Positions 44,035 through 52,536 of a stretch of 64,000 bases of DNA are shown piece after piece; within the stretch, counting starts at the first letter, position 1, and each line of letters starts with the position of its first letter. The DNA is taken from positions 2,465,501-2,529,500 of the forward strand of contig JAGI01000002.1 of NCBI GenBank assembly GCA_000526575.1, in the 5' to 3' direction. The position numbers and the translations under genes are program-made. Source of the stretch: Clostridium sp. 12(A). Its GTDB lineage: Bacteria > Bacillota > Clostridia > Lachnospirales > Lachnospiraceae. The notes under the pieces are model-generated. The model saw nothing but the letters and a program-made list of their open reading frames with translations, was not told where the DNA came from and searched no databases.

Positions 44035-44733
44035 TTAATAGAAATCACAATATACTTTCCAATCTGATATTAGAGGATTGTAGAAGAAATAGAATTTTCC
44101 ACTGTCTACAATATTAAATAAGGCTTTTGCATCTGACGAAATTTGCATAACAAATTCATATTCATCTCCAAAGCTATAACCAGATTGGCAAAAAGCGGGG
44201 TAACCACCAACCTTGTGCTGGGCATATATTTCTTCGCATATATCATCAAAATAATCGATTACTTCCGTTGTTTCTAATTGAAGAATTGTATCTTCAATTT
44301 CTTCGGGAATTCCTCCACCATCCCAACAGGGATAATCATTTTCTATCAATTGAGGGATTAGTGGAAATGGCTTTATCATATCAGTTTGGTATTCACACGG
44401 GACTAATTGCTCTAATGAAGTATAGGTACGGATGTAGAACCATGGACTCAAATCATCTGATATAAGGTTATCCCAAACATCTTTTGACATGAATACTGTG
44501 ACAAGCTCGATCCCAGTTAATTCTAGCGGGACAAAGGGCAAATCTTTTAAGAATATTGTTGCGACAGAAGCCATATTATTTCCGTTTTTATCTTTAGGAA
44601 TGTCCTCACCTTCATGCTGCCAGCAAACACTTCCAATCCAGCTTTCTAGTAACTCCCTGGTTGGTCTTTTTCCTCCTGTTTCAAAAATAACAGCCTTTTT
44701 TGCAAGCTTTTCCTTTATTTCTTTTACTGTCAT
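44035..44733 (-). CDS. DUF1963/YwqG-like protein
   Basis: This 232-aa cytosolic protein probably belongs to the YwqG/DUF1963 group. The pattern 'HKVGGYPAFCQSGYSFGDEYEFVMQISSDAKALFNIVDSGKFYFFYN' near residues 172-218 recalls the Gly-Gly-x-P and D-S-G-x-x-x-F-F blocks of that family. Function is unknown; relatives often sit near mobile genes or toxin-immunity loci. AGAGG precedes the ATG. Base composition is lower in GC than the flanking operons. It is followed by an unrelated terminator-free gap. Confidence 0.55.
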   Translation of the reverse strand: MTVKEIKEKLAKKAVIFETGGKRPTRELLESWIGSVCWQHEGEDIPKDKNGNNMASVATIFLKDLPFVPLELTGIELVTVFMSKDVWDNLISDDLSPWFYIRTYTSLEQLVPCEYQTDMIKPFPLIPQLIENDYPCWDGGGIPEEIEDTILQLETTEVIDYFDDICEEIYAQHKVGGYPAFCQSGYSFGDEYEFVMQISSDAKALFNIVDSGKFYFFYNPLISDWKVYCDFY

Positions 44734-44858
44734 ATTGGACGCACCTCTTAATGTATTGTTTCATAATATTTATTCTTCAGATTCTTAATAAAAATTGCTA
44801 CTATATAAGGCAATTTCTCCTATCTGCAAATAGGGGGTTATAATTTTTTATTTTCACC

Positions 44859-45338
44859 CTATTTATAGTAATGAAACATCCTTTGATAGATTTCTCTTGA
44901 TTGGTTTTCATCTTCCCAAGACAATGGATCATCCGCATAACATAAAATCCGAAACGGTTCTTTATTTTGAATTTCAGATGGTAACTCACTCCATACTAAA
45001 TACATTTTAGAGCCAAAGTACTTTATGTCCATATCATCTTGATAATATATCTCTTCTAATTTACTAATTAAGAATCCTCCAAAGGTATCATAATCAACAT
45101 CATTTTTACGAGCATAGTCAATAATAACGTTGATTGAATATTGTATATCTGAAGTCCTCCACTCCAATTCTAATAACAAAGAATTATTAGGGTCCTTTAA
45201 GAAATATGCATGGAGATTTTCTTTATATTCTGTCTCCGGCACCACCCTCGTGTATATCAAAATAGCATATGATAATAATCTTGCAACCATAATGTCCTCT
45301 ACAAAATAATCTTCATTTTCATTGCTTATCTTACTCAT
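44859..45338 (-). CDS. Uncharacterised acidic protein
   Basis: This 159-aa protein is predicted to be cytosolic, acidic and rich in Tyr and Trp, with no signal peptide or membrane segment. I do not recognise a family. It contains 'YFVEDIMVARLLSYAILIYTR' near its start and 'IKYFGSKMYLVWSELPSEI' in the second half. GGGAG eight bases upstream selects the ATG at 45338 rather than a start five codons earlier. It lies 32 bp after a small membrane protein gene, so the two may be cotranscribed. Size and composition would fit an immunity-type protein, but nothing proves this. Confidence 0.6.
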   Translation of the reverse strand: MSKISNENEDYFVEDIMVARLLSYAILIYTRVVPETEYKENLHAYFLKDPNNSLLLELEWRTSDIQYSINVIIDYARKNDVDYDTFGGFLISKLEEIYYQDDMDIKYFGSKMYLVWSELPSEIQNKEPFRILCYADDPLSWEDENQSREIYQRMFHYYK

Positions 45339-45370
45339 TACTATTTCTCCCATTGTAAAACAAAATCGTT

Positions 45371-45811
45371 TTAATCTTTCAAATTAAGACTTTGGTCTGT
45401 TTGAATGCCCGATTCTTTATCTGTAGTAGCACACACAGCAAAGATCACTCCCATAATAATAAAAATAATCCAATACATTGAGACAAAGGAAATCATTCCA
45501 ATGCTAATATAGCCCACGAACTTTAAAACAAGAAAAACAATATAAACCAATAAAAAAATAATATCTATAAATCCAAAAAACCTTTTTATTATGTTGGAAA
45601 TTTTAATGTCAGATAGTTTAATAAAGATAGTCACAATGCAAGCAGATATTAAAAAGTAGAAAAGAGGAATTACCATAAAACTATAAACCTTATCCAGAAA
45701 AATATTTATATTACGAAAATAGATTACTGTTTCATAATATCTCATAACCAATAAACAGCATACAGAACCCAAAGCAAATAATGCTTCACTATTGATTTTA
45801 TGACTTCTCAA
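45371..45811 (-). CDS. Small four-helix membrane protein, unknown
   Basis: This 146-aa protein has four hydrophobic segments (about 10-28, 42-63, 82-104 and 107-128) and a short polar C-terminus (TTDKESGIQTDQSLNLKD). No family is recognised. The start is a TTG at 45811 with GGAG about 11 bases upstream. The gene is AT-rich like its two downstream neighbours. It may be cotranscribed with the gene at 44859-45338. Confidence 0.55.
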   Translation of the reverse strand: MRSHKINSEALFALGSVCCLLVMRYYETVIYFRNINIFLDKVYSFMVIPLFYFLISACIVTIFIKLSDIKISNIIKRFFGFIDIIFLLVYIVFLVLKFVGYISIGMISFVSMYWIIFIIMGVIFAVCATTDKESGIQTDQSLNLKD

Positions 45812-45898
45812 TATCTCATCATCTCCTATTAGTAAATTAACACTATATACGTTTAGCTAATTATAATTGTTTTCTAGACTTTTCACAACCCAATAATC

Positions 45899-45947
45899 AA
45901 AAAAGGCACCCCGGCCCATGAACTCTCGTCCACAACCAGACTGCCTT
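45899..45947 (-). terminator. Terminator of the 45.9-50.9 kb glycan operon
   Basis: AAGGCA and TGCCTT pair at the base (45942-45947 with 45903-45908), extended by an imperfect inner stem, followed by six T on the minus strand. Confidence 0.75.
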
Positions 45948-45951
45948 ATAG

Positions 45952-46935
45952 TTACATTTTCCCTTCAAATCCAGGTTCCTTTTTCCAATAGGACTGATTC
46001 ATGGTAAATCTTAAAATTAACCAGGTTGGAAGCGAGCGATACCGTTTCCCCGCAAGGTATCCCATATACTTAAATCCGCTCTTTACAACCACCCCTGGAA
46101 CCAGCCAGATCTTGTTTTCACTCACCAGCCATGCTATGGTCCTCTTCACAAGACGGATTCCTTCGCTTTCCGACCGGATTCCTTCAAATACTTCCGGGTG
46201 GTCCGCCTGGGACACAGCTAAGTCAAAGTTTCTTCTAAACTGTTCCATGCATCCGTAATTATGAGAATGGTACACCTTTGCCTCTGCTGCATAAGCTACG
46301 GCCTGTCCCCGGTATCTGATTGCATTTCCTGCATAAATCATGTCTTCATTAAAGATCGTCCGGCTCGTAAAACCACCAGCTTCTAAAAAGGCTTCTCTGT
46401 CATAGGCACAGCACACATTGGAAGCAAAGAAGGTCTTAATTCCAAGCCCCTGCAAATCTTCTCTTGTCTTTACTCTGCTGTTTTCCGGGTAATTAAAGGA
46501 CCGGGTATACTGTTCTGCAAGTCCGCAGTCCGGATTGGGAAGCTGTCTTGCATAGGCCATAACTACCTTTTCCCCATTTTTCCCTTCCTGGTCAAATGCA
46601 TTTACCAGAGCGCCGATCAGATTTTTATCTGCTGGGACTGCATCATCGGTCATAAAGACCATAATATCAGCTTTTGAGTATCCGGCTCCCTGGTTTCTCG
46701 TTCCGCCGTGGTCAAATTCTTCTTTTGTTACATGGTGGACTTCCAGATTTTCTATATGGTCATAGACATGGTCCTTCCAATAAGACTTTTCCGTATTCAC
46801 TGCAATGATGCGGCGAATGGGATAGTTCTGTGCGGCCAGTCTCTCAAGCAAACGCTTTAAGGTATCGTCTGGCTTATAAACCGGAATAATTACATCTACG
46901 GTCTTTTTCTCTGTTTGTTTTTCTTCCATTCCCAT
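45952..46935 (-). CDS. GT2 rhamnosyltransferase-like enzyme
   Basis: This 327-aa GT2 protein opens VDVIIPVYKPDDTLKRLLERL and has the distinctive 'HGGTRNQGAGYSKADIMVFMTDDAVP' block near residues 76-101. It then has 'FFASNVCCAYDREAFLEAGGF' and 'FNEDMIYAGNAIRYRG', the pattern of RfbF/RfbN-type rhamnosyltransferases. Rhamnose as donor is inferred and would fit rfbC in region D. It is the last gene of an operon with DUF2142, DUF2304, another GT2 and a flippase; its start has AAGG upstream and either of two ATGs is possible. Confidence 0.85.
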   Translation of the reverse strand: MGMEEKQTEKKTVDVIIPVYKPDDTLKRLLERLAAQNYPIRRIIAVNTEKSYWKDHVYDHIENLEVHHVTKEEFDHGGTRNQGAGYSKADIMVFMTDDAVPADKNLIGALVNAFDQEGKNGEKVVMAYARQLPNPDCGLAEQYTRSFNYPENSRVKTREDLQGLGIKTFFASNVCCAYDREAFLEAGGFTSRTIFNEDMIYAGNAIRYRGQAVAYAAEAKVYHSHNYGCMEQFRRNFDLAVSQADHPEVFEGIRSESEGIRLVKRTIAWLVSENKIWLVPGVVVKSGFKYMGYLAGKRYRSLPTWLILRFTMNQSYWKKEPGFEGKM

Positions 46936-46949
46936 TTCCTACCTTCCTG

Positions 46950-48554
46950 TCAATAGCGCAGACATGCCGTGGAACAGATGCGTATCAGGGCGTAAATGCT
47001 GACAAAGCATTGCAAGAACCAGGCACTTTTTCTTAAGTCAACGGTCAGAACCAGCCGTTTGTCAAATATGGTCAGTAAAACCAAAGGAAGCAGAGGGATA
47101 AAATAGCGTCCCTGTACTCCGGTGATGTAAGTCATTTCTCTTGGAGTATAGCCAAGAAGCATGGAAGCCAGAATGAGACAGGCACTTAAAAATACCAGCA
47201 AAAGAGTAAGCAGCTTCTGCCATCTTTTAAAAGGAACCACTTCTCCTTCTCTTCTTACCACGCTGATGAATAGTCCATAACACAGAAGAAGGAGACAAAA
47301 CGGTGGCACAGTAAGGTTGGGATCCAAATTTCCTAAAAAGCCGCCCAGCATCGTCACCAGATAATAATCCAGCTGGGTCACAAAGGTTTTATAATAAACC
47401 ATGACGATATCATAGGGTTTGTTTATCACATCGGATACCGTATAGCCTGCCGCCTCACTCCACCCAATATAGCTTTCTGTACGGGTGGCCCATATGCCAA
47501 GAACCAGATGATTTACCAAAAATACAGCCAGCAGCATAGCACCCAGAACACAGGCAAAGGAAATCCAATATCGTTTCTTTGACTGGAATTTGGCTGACGG
47601 GATAAAGAGACAAATGCCTGCCAAAGGAAGATATACGATTTTTCCCGGCTCTAGTAAAATCAGCAGCAGGGCTAAAATAACGGTATCCTTTATGGTCACC
47701 TCGTCTTTTTCAAAGGCCAGGTAAAAGCACCAGGCCAAAAGCATGAGGGCTAGACCGATAAATCCAGTATCATAGGAATAGGAAGCTGCCAGATGAAGAG
47801 TCATAGGCAACGCGGAAACAGCCATAATCACCTCTTTTTTAAATGGCATGATCCGAAATGCCATGTAGGACATGATAGTGAATGCAAGGAGATTAAAAAA
47901 CCTTCCAAGCATGACCATAGGTACATATCCCATATGAAACACTCTGGCAAGGGCAATTCCAATAGCCTGAGGAAGATATATAATCGGTGAAGTATTGACT
48001 GGAATCTCACTACGGACGGTTACTCCCTGGCTGTTATCCTTGGAAAGCAGCTGAGTGATCATCATATTATAGGAAAATTGTCCTGGCTCTGATTCAAAGC
48101 CATTGACATCGTCTCCACTCCGAACTAAAACATTAGCACCATGGTTAATCCGGTCCTTTTCTTCTTTCGTAGCCCGGGATAAGTAATCCTCATCTGCTAC
48201 TGCCTGCTTTCCCATGATCTGGCTGGATAATCGGTAAGAGCTGATGAAATGTGCCGCTTCATCCGGGGCAGTAAAGGGAGGAAGAGCGATTAGGTAAAAT
48301 ACTCCTAAAATCAGGATAACCACGGGATACATCCAGTGATAAAGCTTTTTACTTATCCACAAAACTGCTCCCAAACAGAAAAGAAATCCACAGCCTGTCA
48401 GTATGAGCCACCAGTAAAACCGTCGGACTGCTTCAAATTCAGGGGATGGAATACCAATAATGGTTTTATGATAGGGCAGCAGGAAAAGAAATGCGAGAAC
48501 CAGGATGCTTCCTGCCGTCAGTGCCAGGCCTTTTTTATTCCCAGTTAGATTCAC
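46950..48554 (-). CDS. DUF2142 polytopic membrane protein
   Basis: This 534-aa protein has about twelve hydrophobic segments and the DUF2142 hallmark 'LPPFTAPDEAAHF' after the third segment, with an outside loop of about 100 residues following. The family resembles GT-C and polymerase-type glycan proteins and is common in Gram-positive surface polysaccharide loci; no reaction is established. The start is a GTG at 48554 with AAAGGAGG nine bases upstream, overlapping the DUF2304 gene by 20 bp. Its place beside a DPM1-type transferase suggests it may use a lipid-linked sugar. Confidence 0.85.
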   Translation of the reverse strand: MNLTGNKKGLALTAGSILVLAFLFLLPYHKTIIGIPSPEFEAVRRFYWWLILTGCGFLFCLGAVLWISKKLYHWMYPVVILILGVFYLIALPPFTAPDEAAHFISSYRLSSQIMGKQAVADEDYLSRATKEEKDRINHGANVLVRSGDDVNGFESEPGQFSYNMMITQLLSKDNSQGVTVRSEIPVNTSPIIYLPQAIGIALARVFHMGYVPMVMLGRFFNLLAFTIMSYMAFRIMPFKKEVIMAVSALPMTLHLAASYSYDTGFIGLALMLLAWCFYLAFEKDEVTIKDTVILALLLILLEPGKIVYLPLAGICLFIPSAKFQSKKRYWISFACVLGAMLLAVFLVNHLVLGIWATRTESYIGWSEAAGYTVSDVINKPYDIVMVYYKTFVTQLDYYLVTMLGGFLGNLDPNLTVPPFCLLLLCYGLFISVVRREGEVVPFKRWQKLLTLLLVFLSACLILASMLLGYTPREMTYITGVQGRYFIPLLPLVLLTIFDKRLVLTVDLRKSAWFLQCFVSIYALIRICSTACLRY

Positions 48555-48906
48555 GTTTTGTTTCCTCCTTTTCCTTATCTTCTTCCCGGTCCAGGGCAAA
48601 AGCCTGAATGAGCTCTGTCACTCTCCGTTCCAATTGTGAGATTTTAACGGATTGGAAGAACACCTTTAAAAGTAAAATAAAAATCATAAAGGTAAAGATA
48701 AAGTTTGCTGTGGAATATGTTCCCACCATACCGGAGATGAAATCCGCCAGCCTTGGAAACAGGCTGAATACCACCAATAAGAGTGCAAACATCACCCAGA
48801 ATATTGAATCTTCGATTTTCATTTTAGAATGGCGTATTCTTCTAAGTAAGTAACATGTCAGCAGTATGGACACGCATATTAGTACGCATCGAAGTATAAC
48901 GGTCAT
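48535..48906 (-). CDS. DUF2304 small membrane protein
   Basis: This 123-aa protein has three hydrophobic segments (about 3-20, 35-52 and 62-85) and a charged C-terminal coiled tail (QLERRVTELIQAFALDREED). Size, 'KIEDSIFWVMFALLLVVFSLFPRL' and the tail fit DUF2304. This family is often encoded next to a DPM1-like GT2, as here (16 bp), and may act as its membrane partner. GGAG six bases before the ATG at 48906 sets the start. Confidence 0.85.
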   Translation of the reverse strand: MTVILRCVLICVSILLTCYLLRRIRHSKMKIEDSIFWVMFALLLVVFSLFPRLADFISGMVGTYSTANFIFTFMIFILLLKVFFQSVKISQLERRVTELIQAFALDREEDKEKEETKRESNWE

Positions 48907-48921
48907 TGACAACTCCCCCTT

Positions 48922-49620
48922 TTATCTTCTGTCCCTGATACGGAAGCTTTGAACCAGTAAAATGGAGAAAAGCATTTTCCCCATATACCGTGCCGCATTC
49001 AGTGGATTTAAATAGCTTTCACCAAGAATTCTTTCATCCATCACCACAGGGATTTCAGCTACCTTGGCACCATGACGAATCAGATAAGAGATGGTATCCG
49101 GCTCCGGGCCATAATTTAAGCCATCTGCAAATTCCTTGATCATCTTATGGCTGAACATACGCATTCCGGATGTGGGGTCTTTGACCAGGACTCCGGTAGT
49201 GAACCAGATGGCACTGCTTAAGAGGCGGCTTCCAAACATACGCAGGGAATGAGGCTTCTTTTCTGACACGAACCGGGAACCGATGACAATATCGTATCCT
49301 TCATTCATTTTTTCCTTCATGGGAAGAATGTACTCCGGCCGGTGCTGTCCGTCTCCATCAAACTGTATGGCATACCGGTATCCATGGCGGTGAGCATATT
49401 TGAGACCTGTCTGGAACGCACCAGCAAGTCCTAAGTTCACCGGCAGGTCAATGATCCGCCAGTTGTGCTTCCGGCATATTTCTGCCGTATTGTCTGTGGA
49501 GCCATCGTTAATAATCACGTAATCGAACATGGGATAGTTTTCTATAACGCCTCCTACGACGCGCTCGATATTCAAAGCTTCATTATAAGCAGGTATTACT
49601 ACCAAAACTTTATCCGTCAT
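48922..49620 (-). CDS. DPM1-like GT2 (polyprenyl-phosphate sugar transferase)
   Basis: This 232-aa single-domain GT2 has 'VLVVIPAYNEALNIERVVGGV', 'INDGSTDNT', 'FDGDGQHRPEYI' (metal motif) and 'DPTSGMRMFS'. It matches dolichol/undecaprenyl-phosphate mannose synthase-like enzymes without the C-terminal membrane segments. The DUF2304 partner that follows would supply membrane anchoring. Its ATG overlaps the stop of the flippase gene (ATGA), implying coupling. Confidence 0.9.
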   Translation of the reverse strand: MTDKVLVVIPAYNEALNIERVVGGVIENYPMFDYVIINDGSTDNTAEICRKHNWRIIDLPVNLGLAGAFQTGLKYAHRHGYRYAIQFDGDGQHRPEYILPMKEKMNEGYDIVIGSRFVSEKKPHSLRMFGSRLLSSAIWFTTGVLVKDPTSGMRMFSHKMIKEFADGLNYGPEPDTISYLIRHGAKVAEIPVVMDERILGESYLNPLNAARYMGKMLFSILLVQSFRIRDRR

Positions 49621-50864
49621 TTTAATAACCCTTTCTTTTCCTTTATCAGTACGTAAGCCGCCTGCCCCATAAAGCAGAGCATAAGGACCAGCATGGAAAG
49701 CAGATAGGAGAATGCTCCTCCATTAATTCCTCCCGCTTTCACCAGGGAAAAGGAAAGGAAATATGATAAAATGCAGACTGGAACATAGCCTAAAAAGATC
49801 CGCTTCTGCTGTTTCATAATTACAAGAACATAATAGAATAAGTTCATCAATGCAAACAGACCGCCGCCGAAAACAATGGCAAGTAAGCCCCAAAGGTATG
49901 GATTTAAGTCTACATTATAGATTGCACCAAGAACCGGTACTCCAATGGCCCAGGCGCCTATGAGGGCGATTACTGTAAGAACTAATATCACGCCGGATAG
50001 CTTACTGATTTCCCTGACAAAACCTTGAAAATTTCTCTCCTCCCATAGGTAGGACAGTTTGGTAAGGAACGGTCGTATTACAAAATTTGCCGCCAGATTA
50101 ATCACGGAAGTGGGCATAAAAATAGCCACAAAAATGGCGTTATCAATGGAAGTCATCTGGGCGTCTACCGCATACTTTGCCATGGCAAATATAAGCCCGT
50201 CGAGAAATACGGAAAGAAAAAGCAGAAATCCTTCCTTAAGAATCTCCCATTCCTTTCCATCTCTCCTATGAAGGGCAATTTCAGGCATATTTCCTGCCAT
50301 CCCCTTGTCAAAGATCAGGATTCCGGCTCCCTGTGAAATCACTGCGATGCCGCTGGATAACACAAGGTTTTTTGTTATGATAAGTGTGGTTAAAAAGCAG
50401 AACACAGATAAAAGAGTTCGATACGTCATTGCCTGTCCCGTGCGATAGAGACGCCCCACTCTTTGAAATTCAGATTCGTATACATCTGCAAAGCCGTCCA
50501 GCACTTTATAAAGCACCATTAAAAATACCACCAGACATTTTTCCAGGGTATAATCAGGAGAGGCCACGAAAAGCTTCCAGGCGATATAACCCATTCCCAG
50601 AATGACCGCCGCCACACAGGATAGATATCTGGCTCTCCGGTATTCCTGGAAGGTGTAATTCCCGGAGACGTCCGTACTTTGAATGGGTCTCATGCCAAAA
50701 TAGGCCACCAGAAACATCTGCTGCCCAAATGTGCTGAAGGCAAACCCAAAGATTCCTCCCTGGTCTGTGCCTATAATATGATTGACAAGGGCCGTAAGAA
50801 GCATGCTGGAGCCAGCGTAAATAAAGCTGCCAATCATGTTCCAGGCCACATTTTTTCGTTCCAT
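49617..50864 (-). CDS. Wzx-like polysaccharide flippase (short form)
   Basis: This 415-aa membrane protein has about twelve hydrophobic segments and the MATE/Wzx superfamily feel ('GSFIYAGSSMLLTALVNHIIG', 'FGFAFSTFGQQMFLVAYFGMRPIQS'). Such proteins flip lipid-linked sugars across the membrane. It begins an operon of five genes under a TTTACA-type promoter, with a GT2, DUF2304, DUF2142 and a rhamnosyltransferase-like GT2 following. Confidence 0.85.
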   Translation of the reverse strand: MERKNVAWNMIGSFIYAGSSMLLTALVNHIIGTDQGGIFGFAFSTFGQQMFLVAYFGMRPIQSTDVSGNYTFQEYRRARYLSCVAAVILGMGYIAWKLFVASPDYTLEKCLVVFLMVLYKVLDGFADVYESEFQRVGRLYRTGQAMTYRTLLSVFCFLTTLIITKNLVLSSGIAVISQGAGILIFDKGMAGNMPEIALHRRDGKEWEILKEGFLLFLSVFLDGLIFAMAKYAVDAQMTSIDNAIFVAIFMPTSVINLAANFVIRPFLTKLSYLWEERNFQGFVREISKLSGVILVLTVIALIGAWAIGVPVLGAIYNVDLNPYLWGLLAIVFGGGLFALMNLFYYVLVIMKQQKRIFLGYVPVCILSYFLSFSLVKAGGINGGAFSYLLSMLVLMLCFMGQAAYVLIKEKKGLLK

Positions 50865-50897
50865 ATATATTCCTCTGATTTCCTTACAGTTCCCTTT

Positions 50898-50926
50898 ATT
50901 CTACAATATCAGACTTTAAATGTAAA
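50898..50926 (-). promoter_or_regulatory. TTTACA-type promoter of the flippase-DUF2142 operon
   Basis: TTTACA (50921-50926) and TAGAAT (50898-50903) are spaced by 17 bases on the minus strand. The bases after the -35 (TTT) match two other promoters of this region. Confidence 0.7.
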
Positions 50927-50940
50927 CCGTAACCCCTCTA

Positions 50941-52386
50941 TTACGATTCTTTTCCAATTCCTGCTGTTTTGCAAAGGTATAAAAATGCTTCCAGACGGAA
51001 CAGCCAGGAAAGACCTGCATAAACAACAACTCCTACCAGAATCTGTACCACCAGAGTGAGAAGCGTTCCTTCTATTAAATACTGTACACCGTATACGAAA
51101 AGCCCCATGACTGCCGAGATAATAAGGGAAGGCATCACGTCCTTCCATTGCTCGTAAAAGCTGTAATTTAACAGCTTTTTATTGGGGTGGGCATTGATAA
51201 AGGTACAGATAAAGTCGGTTACCGCGCGCAGCGCCACCATGGTGTAGATTCCTAAGGGAATGCTGATAATAAGGGCGACAACGCTGACTGCCTTTTTAAT
51301 GATCTCCAGCTTTAAAAATATCTCACTTCTCCCCAGTGCATTAATGGCCTGTAAGTTGGCTACATGAAGGGGCCAGGTGGCATAGGCGATGCAAAGCAGG
51401 CGGAGCATTGGGACGCAGGGTAGATACTGATCGGTAAGGAGCAGCTTCACCATGGGTTCTGCCACCGCCATTAAGCCTGCCATCATAGGAAACACAAGGT
51501 ATGAGCTGGTGACAATGGATCTGCGGACCATGCCTTTTACCCGTTCTCTGTCATCCTGAAAGGCGGAAAAGGCAGGCAGCATAACCGACTGGATGGCAGC
51601 TCCCAGGTTATTGGCTATAAGGGCAGGGAACTGGTTTCCCCTTGAGTATTGCCCCATCATAGCGGAATTATATACTTTTCCGATGACTAATCCATAGACA
51701 TTGGTAAATACCGTATCAATGAGGCCGGAACAAAGGATCTTCCAGCCATAGGAAAACAGCTCCCAGGCTTTTTCTACGGAAAACAAAAGCCTGGGACGCC
51801 ATTTCACAAGAACGGAAAGAACTGCCATTAAGAAAAAGCTGTAAAAAAACTGCTGCATGGCAAGGGCCCAGACTCCATAGCCTAAAAATGCCATGGTAAC
51901 TCCAATTACACCAGAGCCGAGAGCAGCAAAAATACTGGCAATGCAGAGCTTACGAAACTCCATGGTTCTTGCAATTGCTGCAGACTGAACGGAAGTCACT
52001 GCACCGAAAAACAAGGTAACAGCAAGGGTTCGAAGGACCGGACGGAATAAGGGCTGTCCATAAAACGAGGCAATGGCCGGGGCAGAAAAGAACAAAATAA
52101 GATACAAAGCAGCCGCAATTCCTGCACTGATATAGAAGGCAGAGGAATAATCCTCCTCGTCCACCTTTTGCTTTTGTATCAGGGATGTATTGAAACCGCT
52201 TTGAACGAATACATTTCCAATGGTGATAAATATCATAATGAGCATGACTTCTCCGGACTCTGCCGGTGTTAAAAGCCTGGCCAGCAGTATAGATACCAGG
52301 AACTGAATGCCTTGAGTTCCTCCGTTTTCCATCACTTTCCAAAACAAACCGGAAAGGACTTTATTTTTTATATTTTCCTCATACAT
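50941..52386 (-). CDS. WzxC/TuaB-like polysaccharide flippase
   Basis: This 481-aa membrane protein of the polysaccharide transport (PST) family has about fourteen hydrophobic segments: 'GLFWKVMENGGTQGIQFLVSILLARLLTP' at the start, 'VFVQSGFNTSLIQKQ' and 'GYGVWALAMQQF' in the middle. It would flip an undecaprenyl-linked repeat unit. AGGAG ten bases upstream selects the ATG at 52386; a longer frame to 52419 lacks a site. It is expressed alone from the promoter at 52430-52458, divergent from the L,D-transpeptidase gene. Confidence 0.88.
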   Translation of the reverse strand: MYEENIKNKVLSGLFWKVMENGGTQGIQFLVSILLARLLTPAESGEVMLIMIFITIGNVFVQSGFNTSLIQKQKVDEEDYSSAFYISAGIAAALYLILFFSAPAIASFYGQPLFRPVLRTLAVTLFFGAVTSVQSAAIARTMEFRKLCIASIFAALGSGVIGVTMAFLGYGVWALAMQQFFYSFFLMAVLSVLVKWRPRLLFSVEKAWELFSYGWKILCSGLIDTVFTNVYGLVIGKVYNSAMMGQYSRGNQFPALIANNLGAAIQSVMLPAFSAFQDDRERVKGMVRRSIVTSSYLVFPMMAGLMAVAEPMVKLLLTDQYLPCVPMLRLLCIAYATWPLHVANLQAINALGRSEIFLKLEIIKKAVSVVALIISIPLGIYTMVALRAVTDFICTFINAHPNKKLLNYSFYEQWKDVMPSLIISAVMGLFVYGVQYLIEGTLLTLVVQILVGVVVYAGLSWLFRLEAFLYLCKTAGIGKES

Positions 52387-52429
52387 ACTGGTTTTTCTCC
52401 TCGTTTTACCAATTAACAATTCCGCCTTA

Positions 52430-52458
52430 TTGTACTATATTACCCATTAATTGTAAAT
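52430..52458 (-). promoter_or_regulatory. TTTACA-type promoter of the PST flippase gene
   Basis: TTTACA (52453-52458) and TACAAT (52430-52435) are spaced by 17 bases on the minus strand, about 45 bases before the start. Confidence 0.7.
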
Positions 52459-52536
52459 CGTCTCTAGCATTTTGACCCTAATCATGATAAACTATTAAGG
52501 AATATACTCAATTTACTAGAATTCAGGAGGTTTTTC

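Noticed and set aside
44801-44989. Possible 62-aa minus-strand gene before the DUF1963-like gene
   Set aside because: It overlaps the end of the 159-aa gene in another frame and has no family pattern.
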